From Mesorhizobium opportunistum WSM2075 (GTDB taxonomy: Bacteria; Pseudomonadota; Alphaproteobacteria; Rhizobiales; Rhizobiaceae): 64,000 nucleotides of DNA. The position numbers were made by a program, and so were the translations under genes. Positions 57,414 to 64,000 of this stretch are shown in pieces. The stretch's first letter is position 1. Every line of letters begins with the position of its first letter. Below the pieces are notes generated by a model. That model was not told the origin of the DNA. It searched no databases and saw only the letters and a program-made list of their open reading frames with translations. The stretch is from assembly GCF_000176035.2 (NCBI RefSeq), contig NC_015675.1, forward strand, positions 5,522,001 to 5,586,000, read 5' to 3'.

Positions 57414-58333
57414 TCCTCTGCTGCGGCGAAGCCCTGATCGACATGCTGCCGCGCACCACGACGCAGGGTGAGCCGGCCTTTGCGCCCTATGTCGGCGGCG
57501 CCGTGTTCAATTCCGCGATCGCGCTTGGCCGCCTCGGCGCGCCGGCAGGCTTCTTTTCGGGCCTGTCGTCGGATCTTTTCGGCGGCCAGTTCCGCGACGC
57601 GCTGGGGGCGAGCAAGGTTAGTTCCACCTATGCGCACACCTCCCCTCGCCCGACCACGCTTGCGTTCGTGCGGCTGGACAATGGCCAGGCGACCTACACA
57701 TTCTACGACGAGAACACCGCTGGGCGCATGCTGACCATCGACGACCTGCCGACGCTGGGCGGCGAGATCGAGGCCATGCTGTTCGGCGCCATCAGCCTGA
57801 TTTCGGAGCCGGCCGGCAGCGCCTATGAGGCGTTCATGAAGCGCGAGCATGAGAGCCGCGTCATGATGCTCGATCCCAACATCCGGCCGAACTTCATTCC
57901 GGACAAGGCAAAGCATCTCCGGCGCATCCGCGCCATGATGGCGATGGCCGACATCGTGAAACTCTCGGACGAGGACCTGAACTGGTTTGGCGAAGCGGGT
58001 TCGCACGAGGATGTCGTGCGCAACTGGCTCGACCGCGGCCCGAAGCTGATCGTCGTCACCCATGGCAGCGAAGGCGCCGTCGGCTACACCAAGGACCACG
58101 CCGTCACCGTGATGCCGGAGAAGGTCGAGGTGGTCGATACGGTCGGTGCGGGCGACACGTTCAACGCCGGCATCCTCGCCTCCCTGCACGAACAGGGCCT
58201 GCTGACGAAGGCGGCAATCGCCGGACTGTCGCAGGACGCCATCCGTAAGGCGCTGGCGCTCGGCGCCAAGGCGGCGGCGGTGACCGTGTCGCGCGCCGGC
58301 GCCAACCCGCCCTGGCGGCATGAGATCGCCTGA
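57410..58333 (+). CDS. frcK: PfkB-family sugar kinase (fructokinase, FrcK type)
   Basis: This 307-residue carbohydrate kinase phosphorylates the imported sugar, most likely fructose to fructose-6-phosphate. The N-terminal signature is GGAVFNSAIALGRLGAPAGF. PfkB signature 2 is DTVGAGDTFNAGIL near residue 244, with the catalytic aspartate. Residues LDPNIRPNFI and KLSDEDLNWF are typical of fructokinases. It overlaps the mutarotase by 4 bp and ends the frcR-mutarotase-frcK operon. Confidence 0.92.
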   Translation: MILCCGEALIDMLPRTTTQGEPAFAPYVGGAVFNSAIALGRLGAPAGFFSGLSSDLFGGQFRDALGASKVSSTYAHTSPRPTTLAFVRLDNGQATYTFYDENTAGRMLTIDDLPTLGGEIEAMLFGAISLISEPAGSAYEAFMKREHESRVMMLDPNIRPNFIPDKAKHLRRIRAMMAMADIVKLSDEDLNWFGEAGSHEDVVRNWLDRGPKLIVVTHGSEGAVGYTKDHAVTVMPEKVEVVDTVGAGDTFNAGILASLHEQGLLTKAAIAGLSQDAIRKALALGAKAAAVTVSRAGANPPWRHEIA

Positions 58334-58588
58334 GCACCGCTCGGATTGAACCGGTCGATCACTTTATGTTTCGCAAGATCGAACCATGGGGCTATAAAGG
58401 CGCAATAGCGCCCGACAAAGCCCGGATTCCCGGCATCTGGCTGACATAGGCCGGGAATACAGGTAACGGACTGCGACAACTCCGCAATTTACGGCTCCGC
58501 CTGCCCGGCTTTCTCGACAGGCGCAACTCTGGTACCAGCGGCCCGTTATCTGGCTAAATCGCCTGGCTAAACTGTTTTTGAGGCCGAC

Positions 58589-59731
58589 ATGCAGTTCATC
58601 GATCTTGGCGCGCAGCGCGAACGAATCCGCGACCGGCTGAGGGTCGCCATCGACCGTGTCGTCGACGAGGGCCGCTATATACTGGGGCCGCAGGTCACCG
58701 AATTCGAAAACAAGCTTGCCGCCTATGTCGGCACCAAGCATGTCGTGGCCTGCGCTAACGGCACCGACGCGCTGCTGCTGCCGCTGTTTGCCGCCGGCAT
58801 CGGCCCGGGTGACGCGGTGTTCGTGCCGAGCTTCACTTTCGCCGCCACCGCCGAAGTGGTGGCGCTGGCCAAGGCGGAGCCCGTCTTCGTCGATGTCGAT
58901 CCGGCAACCTACAATATCGATATCGCCAGCCTCGAGGCGGCGATCGCCATGGTCAAGAAGGAAGGTCGGCTGAAGCCGAAGGCGATCATCCCTGTCGACC
59001 TGTTCGGCCTTGCCGCCGATTACGATGCCATCATGGCGATCGCCAACCGCGAAGGGCTGTTGGTGATCGAGGACGCCGCCCAGTCCATGGGCGGATCGCT
59101 TGGCGACAAGATGTGCGGTGCCTTCGGCCATGTCGGCTCGACCAGCTTCTATCCGGCCAAGCCGCTTGGCTGCTACGGTGACGGCGGCGCCATGTTCACC
59201 AACGACGGTGCGCTGGCCGACAAGCTGCGTTCCTTCGCCTTCCACGGCAAGGGCGAGACGCAATATGACAACATCCGCGTCGGCATCAATTCGCGGCTCG
59301 ACACGCTGCAGGCGGCGATCCTGATCGAAAAGCTCGCCATCCTGGAAGACGAGATGGTTGCCCGCCAGGCGGTGGCAAAGCGCTACGCCGAAGGGCTTGG
59401 CGATATCGTCACGGCCGCCCGCAACCTGGACGGCAGCCGTTCGGCCTGGGCGCAATACGCGATCGAGACGCCCAAGCGCGACGGCCTGAGGGCGCATCTG
59501 AGTGAAAAGGGCATTCCGTCGGTCATCTACTACGTCAAGCCGCTGCACGACCAGGTCGCCTATCGCGACTACCCGCGCACGCCAACCGGTCTTGCCGTCT
59601 CGGAGGACCTGCCAAAGCGAATCCTGTGCCTGCCGATGCACCCCTATCTCAGCGAAGCCGACCAGGACCGGATCATCGAGACGATCCGCAACTATATCGG
59701 CTCCAACTCGGCGCAGGCCGCAGCCGAGTAA
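58589..59731 (+). CDS. DegT/DnrJ/EryC1/StrS-family sugar aminotransferase
   Basis: This 380-residue PLP enzyme would transfer an amino group to a nucleotide-linked keto sugar during surface polysaccharide synthesis. PLP contacts are seen in CANGTDALLLPLFAAGIG and VIEDAAQSMGG. The Schiff-base lysine is Lys191 in FYPAKPLGCYGDGG, followed by INSRLDTLQAAIL. It most resembles WbpE/WlbC-type UDP-3-keto-sugar aminotransferases, but the substrate is unproven and no other sugar-modifying gene is adjacent. Start ATG 58589. A 255-bp upstream gap holds its promoter and shows no gene. Confidence 0.9.
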   Translation: MQFIDLGAQRERIRDRLRVAIDRVVDEGRYILGPQVTEFENKLAAYVGTKHVVACANGTDALLLPLFAAGIGPGDAVFVPSFTFAATAEVVALAKAEPVFVDVDPATYNIDIASLEAAIAMVKKEGRLKPKAIIPVDLFGLAADYDAIMAIANREGLLVIEDAAQSMGGSLGDKMCGAFGHVGSTSFYPAKPLGCYGDGGAMFTNDGALADKLRSFAFHGKGETQYDNIRVGINSRLDTLQAAILIEKLAILEDEMVARQAVAKRYAEGLGDIVTAARNLDGSRSAWAQYAIETPKRDGLRAHLSEKGIPSVIYYVKPLHDQVAYRDYPRTPTGLAVSEDLPKRILCLPMHPYLSEADQDRIIETIRNYIGSNSAQAAAE

Positions 59732-59759
59732 GCTGCAAGTCTCGGCTAATCGGCAGTTC

Positions 59760-60584
59760 TCAGGCGGGGCTCGCCCCTGCCCTGCCGCTGGCGATGAAAT
59801 GCGGATTGGCGAAATCCGCGTCATCGGCTTGATTGCGCTTGCCATAGGCCAAGTGCTTTCCGTCCAGCGTGCGCGTCGTGCCGCCGGCAGCCCGCAGCAC
59901 CGCATCGCCGGCCGCGGTGTCCCATTCCATGGTGCGGCCGAAACGCGGATAGACATCCGCCTCGGCGCTGGCGAGAAGGCAGAATTTCAGGGACGATCCG
60001 ACCGAGACGATCTCGGCGGCGCCGAGGTCGCGAATATAGGCCTCGGTTTCCGGCGTGTTGTGGGAGCGGCTGGCCACCACGGCCAGCGGTACCGCCGCCG
60101 TCCTCACCGAGATCGGCCGGCGCGCGACGATCTGGTAATCGCCGTCGACTTCGAGAGCTTCCGCCCTGCCCGGCAAGCCGGAAAAGAAGCGGCCGGTGCA
60201 AGGCGCGAAGACGACGCCGACTTCCGGCACGCCATGGCGCACAAGCGCGATGTTGACGGTGAAATCGGTGCGGCGGTTGACGAATTCCTTGGTGCCGTCG
60301 AGCGGATCGATAAGGAAGAAGGCATCGCCAAGTTCGGCCGGCATGACGCCAGCCGCTGCTTCCTCCTCGGCCACACAGGGAATGTCGGGAAATGCGCTGC
60401 GCAGGCCGGCGAGAATGATCTTCTCGCTCTCGCGGTCCGCCTCGGTTACCGGCGAGGCGTCGGATTTCTGGTCGACCGCACAGCCGGCGTGGAACACGCG
60501 CATGACCTCGCGCCCGGCCGCCAGGGCCAGCCGCTCGAAGGTCTCGAGCATCAGCCTGTCGTCAGATGCCGCCGCCGCTGTCAT
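59760..60584 (-). CDS. cysQ: 3'(2'),5'-bisphosphate nucleotidase
   Basis: This 274-residue inositol-monophosphatase-fold enzyme removes the 3'-phosphate of PAP or PAPS, controlling the product of sulfate activation. Metal-ligand motifs are [18 protein letters not shown] and the C-terminal [16 protein letters not shown]. The ATG at 60584 is preferred; an upstream GTG at 60605 would add seven residues. It overlaps the 3' end of cysNC by 23 bp and completes the cysD-cysNC-cysQ operon. It is convergent with the aminotransferase gene. Confidence 0.94.
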   Translation of the reverse strand: MTAAAASDDRLMLETFERLALAAGREVMRVFHAGCAVDQKSDASPVTEADRESEKIILAGLRSAFPDIPCVAEEEAAAGVMPAELGDAFFLIDPLDGTKEFVNRRTDFTVNIALVRHGVPEVGVVFAPCTGRFFSGLPGRAEALEVDGDYQIVARRPISVRTAAVPLAVVASRSHNTPETEAYIRDLGAAEIVSVGSSLKFCLLASAEADVYPRFGRTMEWDTAAGDAVLRAAGGTTRTLDGKHLAYGKRNQADDADFANPHFIASGRAGASPA

Positions 60585-62499
60585 ATTGGTCTTCGGCAAT
60601 GTCACGCTCGTTCAGCCAGTGTTCCAGTGTATCTACCATCACTTCAGCCGATTTGCCGAGCGTCTTCAGATGGATTTCCGGTTTCTCCGGCGCTTCATAA
60701 GGCGAATCGACGCCGGTGAAGTTCTTGATCTCGCCATTCAGCGCGCGAGCATAGAGGCCCTTCGGATCACGCCGGGCGCATTCCTCGAAAGGTGTGTCGA
60801 CAAATACCTCGATGAACTCACCGTCGGCCATCAGCTCCCTCGCCATGCGCCGCTCGGCGCTAAACGGCGAAATGAAGGACACGATGACGATCAAACCGGC
60901 GTCAGCCATGAGCTTGGCCACCTCGGCGACGCGCCGGATGTTCTCGACGCGGTCGGCGTCGGTGAAACCGAGATCGCGGTTGAGACCGTGACGGACATTG
61001 TCGCCGTCCAGGATATAAGTGTGGCGGCCGGTGGCGAACAGCTTCTTCTCGAACAGGTTGGCGATGGTCGACTTGCCGGAACCCGAAAGCCCGGTGAACC
61101 AGAACACAGCCGGCCGCTGGTTCTTCATGTCGGCGCGCACGCGCTTGCCGACATCGAGCGACTGCCAATGGATATTTTCGGCCCGGCGCAGCGAGTGCAC
61201 GATCATGCCGGCGCCAACCGTCGCATTGCTGATCCGGTCGATCAGGATGAAGGCGCCGGTAGTGCGGTTCTCGGCAAAAGGGTCGAAGGCGATCGGCGCC
61301 CGCGTCGAGATGTTGCAGATACCGACTTCGTTCATTTCAAGCGACTTGGCAGCCTCATGGGCGAAGTCGTTGACGTTGATGCGGTATTTGAGATCGGTAA
61401 CGGTGGCGCTGGTCTGGTCGGTTTCGGTGCGCAGGATATAGGAGCGGCCCGGCAGCAGGGCATGCTCGTCGAACCAGACGATGTTGGCGGCGAACTGATC
61501 GGCGACCTGCGGCCGGGTGGCCGGTGAAACCAGCATATTGCCTCTGGAGACCTCGACCTCGTCGTCGAGGACGAGCGTGACGGCCTGGCCGGCCACCGCC
61601 TGTTGGAGATCGCCACCGTAAGCGACGATGCGTTTGACATGCGACGACTTGCCGGATTTGGCGACGACGACTTCGTCGCCCTGCGCAATGGAGCCGGACG
61701 CGATCGTGCCGGCAAAGCCGCGAAAGTCGAGATTGGGGCGATTGACATACTGCACCGGAAAACGGAACGGCAATTCGACGGCCGCCTCTTCGACCGAGAC
61801 GGTCTCAAGATGCTCGATCAGCGTCGGGCCGGAATACCATTGCATGTTCTCGGAGCGGCGGCTGACGTTGTCGCCATAGCGAGCCGACATCGGGATCGGC
61901 TCGATGGTCTGAAAGCCGAGATCGCGCGAGAATTGCCGGTAGTCTTCGACGATCCGGTCGAAGACCGCGTGGTCGAAATCGACAAGATCGATCTTGTTGA
62001 CCGCCAGCACGATGTGGCGGATGCCGAGCAGCGAGGCGATGATCGAATGGCGCCTGGTCTGGCGCAGCACACCCTGCCGGGCATCGATCAGCACGATCGC
62101 CAGGTCGGCGGTCGAGGCGCCAGTCGCCATGTTGCGGGTATATTGTTCGTGGCCGGGCGTGTCGGCGACGATGAATTTGCGCTTCGGCGTGGCAAAGAAG
62201 CGGTAGGCGACGTCGATGGTGATGCCTTGCTCGCGCTCGGCCTCCAGCCCATCGACCAGCAGCGCGAAATCGATGTCGTCACCGGTCGTGCCATGCTTGC
62301 GCGAATCGCGTTCGAGCGCGGCGAGCTGGTCCTCGAAGATCTGCTTGGTGTCGGACAGCAGGCGGCCGATCAGCGTCGACTTGCCGTCATCGACCGAACC
62401 GCAGGTCAGGAAGCGCAGCAGCGACTTCTTCTCCTGCGCGGCCAGATAGTCGCGGACACCGTCGGTCGGGGCGAGGCTCTTTGCCATGATGTGGCGCAT
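60562..62499 (-). CDS. cysNC: Sulfate adenylyltransferase subunit 1 fused to APS kinase
   Basis: This 645-residue bifunctional protein forms APS with CysD and then PAPS. The N-terminal GTPase domain has [34 protein letters not shown] and NKIDLVD, followed by EF-Tu-like beta barrels. The APS kinase domain begins near residue 455 with [20 protein letters not shown] and includes [15 protein letters not shown] and the lid [16 protein letters not shown]. The CysN-CysC fusion is usual in rhizobia, where symbiotic copies are called NodQ; no nod gene is present, so this is the housekeeping form. The start at 62499 lies 2 bp after the cysD stop. Confidence 0.95.
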   Translation of the reverse strand: MRHIMAKSLAPTDGVRDYLAAQEKKSLLRFLTCGSVDDGKSTLIGRLLSDTKQIFEDQLAALERDSRKHGTTGDDIDFALLVDGLEAEREQGITIDVAYRFFATPKRKFIVADTPGHEQYTRNMATGASTADLAIVLIDARQGVLRQTRRHSIIASLLGIRHIVLAVNKIDLVDFDHAVFDRIVEDYRQFSRDLGFQTIEPIPMSARYGDNVSRRSENMQWYSGPTLIEHLETVSVEEAAVELPFRFPVQYVNRPNLDFRGFAGTIASGSIAQGDEVVVAKSGKSSHVKRIVAYGGDLQQAVAGQAVTLVLDDEVEVSRGNMLVSPATRPQVADQFAANIVWFDEHALLPGRSYILRTETDQTSATVTDLKYRINVNDFAHEAAKSLEMNEVGICNISTRAPIAFDPFAENRTTGAFILIDRISNATVGAGMIVHSLRRAENIHWQSLDVGKRVRADMKNQRPAVFWFTGLSGSGKSTIANLFEKKLFATGRHTYILDGDNVRHGLNRDLGFTDADRVENIRRVAEVAKLMADAGLIVIVSFISPFSAERRMARELMADGEFIEVFVDTPFEECARRDPKGLYARALNGEIKNFTGVDSPYEAPEKPEIHLKTLGKSAEVMVDTLEHWLNERDIAEDQYDSGGGI

Positions 62500-62501
62500 G
62501 G

Positions 62502-63407
62502 TCAGAAATACCCCTCGCGCTTCTTCTTTTCCATCGACCCGGCTTCATCACGGTCGATCAGGCGACCTTGCCGTTCGGAGGTGCGTGCCGTCAGCATCTC
62601 GCCGACGATGGCCTCGAGCGTGTCGGCATCCGACTCGATGGCGCCGGTCAGCGGATAGCAGCCAAGCGTGCGGAAGCGCACCAGCCGGTCCTCCACGACC
62701 TCGCCGGGGAGCAATTTCATGCGCTCGTCGTCCTTGAGGATCAGCATGCCGTCGCGTTCCACGACCGGCCGCTGCTTGGCGAAATAGAGCGGCACGATGG
62801 GGATATTCTCCTGCAGGATGTACTGCCAGATGTCGAGCTCGGTCCAGTTCGACAACGGAAAGACGCGGATCGATTCCCCCGAAGCGATGCGGGTGTTGAA
62901 TATCTTCCACATTTCGGGCCGCTGGTTCTTCGGATCCCACACATGCTGGGCGTTGCGGAAGGAGAATATGCGCTCCTTGGCGCGTGACTTCTCCTCGTCG
63001 CGACGGGCGCCGCCGAAAGCGGCATCGAAACCGTATTTGTCGAGTGCCTGACGTAGCGCCACGGTCTTCATCACATGGGTGTGGGTGTTGGACCCATGAT
63101 CGAACGGATTGATGTTGTCGCGCACGCCGTCTTCGTTGACATGGACCAGGAGATCGAAGCCGAGCTTCTGCGCCATCTGATCGCGAAAAGCGATCATCTC
63201 GCGGAACTTCCAGGTGGTGTCGACATGGAGAAACGGGAATGGTGGCTTGGCAGGATAAAAAGCCTTCATCGCCAGGTGCATCAGCACGGATGAATCCTTG
63301 CCGACCGAATAGAGCATGACCGGCTTGGTGAAGGCGGCCGCAACCTCGCGGAATATGTGAATGGACTCGGCTTCAAGCCGCTGCAGATGCGTAAGCGCTA
63401 TTGTCAT
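62502..63407 (-). CDS. cysD: Sulfate adenylyltransferase subunit 2
   Basis: This 301-residue ATP-pyrophosphatase-type subunit uses ATP and sulfate to make APS. The PP-loop is [14 protein letters not shown] at about residues 33-46. [20 protein letters not shown] and [15 protein letters not shown] are diagnostic. The C-terminus ends KKKREGYF as usual for CysD/NodP. It is first in the operon cysD-cysNC-cysQ. The promoter should lie in the long upstream gap 63408-64000. Confidence 0.96.
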   Translation of the reverse strand: MTIALTHLQRLEAESIHIFREVAAAFTKPVMLYSVGKDSSVLMHLAMKAFYPAKPPFPFLHVDTTWKFREMIAFRDQMAQKLGFDLLVHVNEDGVRDNINPFDHGSNTHTHVMKTVALRQALDKYGFDAAFGGARRDEEKSRAKERIFSFRNAQHVWDPKNQRPEMWKIFNTRIASGESIRVFPLSNWTELDIWQYILQENIPIVPLYFAKQRPVVERDGMLILKDDERMKLLPGEVVEDRLVRFRTLGCYPLTGAIESDADTLEAIVGEMLTARTSERQGRLIDRDEAGSMEKKKREGYF

Positions 63408-64000
63408 GGACTGTGAGCGTTCTCTCGTGCTTCCGACAGAAGACCTTGCGTCAAATCATCGGGTTTTTGCGCCCGGTTCAAGCTTCGCTTCTGGACAAAG
63501 TGTTTCGTGCGGGCGTTCTAGCAGATCGGCGCGGCCCAGAACAATGCAAGACGAGCCGGGCAGCTGTCGGTTCGAGAATGAATTTTCCATGGTTCCGCCA
63601 GAATTCGGAAATTTCTGCTTGCCATCTCCCCGGCTGAGGAAACGCAGGAAAAATATTGCCTGGAGAAAGCTGGCGGGTCGACGCTCCGGGACCCCCTCCC
63701 ATCGATCGCGGCGGTTGCCCTATTTTCAGTGGTAATCGACCAAGCATACTATCGAAAAAGGCGCCCAGCCGCTATATCACCACCGGAAGCGGCAAGATGC
63801 GTCTTGAAGCATGGGCAATTTCGAGGCGCGCACATTCGGTTCCACCAGACAAGATGTGCCGCATAAAGCTTCTCGAAAACAGCGAGCCCAAAATTGAACG
63901 CGCTTTCGTCCATAAAAAGGCAATTCACGCCTTCGCAGATCAATATCTACTTCTCCATTCTTTGTTTCTTTTTTCCACCCGTTCTGGGATCGGTGGTCAG
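63408..64000. other. 593-bp gene-free stretch upstream of cysD, to window end
   Basis: No frame here has a convincing ribosome-binding site, codon pattern or recognised family. The part beyond about 63840 is visibly more AT-rich than the rest of the window and ends in pyrimidine runs near 63950-63980. It must contain the cysD promoter and perhaps the control region of the next gene outside the window. Confidence 0.6.

Noticed and set aside
58340..58372. Possible third, decayed copy of the 45-bp palindromic element after frcK
   Set aside because: Shares CGGATTG and ACCGGT-like parts only; arms do not pair well, so not called.
60562..63407. Symbiotic nodPQ genes
   Set aside because: NodPQ and CysD/CysNC are the same families; no nod box or other nodulation gene is visible and cysQ is in the operon, so the housekeeping assignment is preferred.
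63749..63943. 64-residue minus-strand frame upstream of cysD
   Set aside because: No convincing ribosome-binding site, composition unlike the other genes, and no recognisable family; left as unannotated DNA.

Overview
The window comes from the chromosome of a GC-rich alphaproteobacterium, most probably a Mesorhizobium or a close relative in the Phyllobacteriaceae. This rests on recognised family content and order, not on a database search: a glycogen operon carrying pgm and glgX, an frcBCA sugar importer with a divergent ROK regulator, a betI-betC-betA-betB operon, a fused CysN/CysC, and a rhizobial-type (ReAV-like) asparaginase. Almost all DNA is coding. There is no prophage, insertion sequence, integrase, rRNA or CRISPR array. 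One tRNA gene, tRNA-Pro(CGG), is present.

Layout. 1-9618 is housekeeping: the 3' part of oligopeptidase B, a LysE exporter, a small SET-domain protein, two c-type cytochromes, sodB with a clear terminator, a class IV aminotransferase, a haloacid dehalogenase, an L,D-transpeptidase and a HerA-like ATPase. 9957-13516 encodes methylmalonyl-CoA mutase (a shortened small subunit plus the catalytic large subunit). It is followed by a more AT-rich toxin-antitoxin pair (AbrB-fold antitoxin plus Doc toxin) with a duplicated operator/promoter. 14195-18371 holds a Gre factor, a Tat-exported beta-helix protein, an asparaginase and an SCP2-type thiolase. 18521-24845 is the choline-sulfate/choline to glycine betaine operon betI-betC-dehydratase-betA-betB, with overlapping reading frames up to betA. 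24919-28868 makes GDP-mannose (a GMP/AGE-domain fusion and a phosphomannomutase).

29395-31432 holds small envelope-type proteins: a histidine-rich secreted peptide, a 30-residue membrane miniprotein on the opposite strand, a soluble helical protein, a membrane-hairpin protein and a lipoprotein. 31479-36908 is an oligopeptide ABC importer (oppA-B-C-DF). 37193-39411 holds orphan TadE/TadG-like genes.

39443-52398 is a seven-gene glycogen operon on the minus strand (glgP-glgB-glgC-glgA-pgm-glgX-alpha-glucosidase). It covers synthesis from glucose-1-P through phosphorolysis, debranching and glucoside hydrolysis. 52530-58333 is the fructose/mannose/ribose-type uptake locus: frcB-frcC-frcA leftward, and frcR-mutarotase-kinase rightward from a shared dyad operator. 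58589-63407 has a sugar aminotransferase and the sulfate-activation genes cysD-cysNC-cysQ. 63408-64000 shows no convincing gene.

Recurrent themes: stable hairpins directly follow the first gene of several operons (oppA, frcB, glgP). A 44-45-bp palindromic interspersed element occurs twice, once inside the 3' coding end of glgX. Many operons use 1-8-bp overlaps that suggest translational coupling. Strand and start choices were made by eye from Shine-Dalgarno placement and family N-termini; uncertain ones are flagged in each entry.
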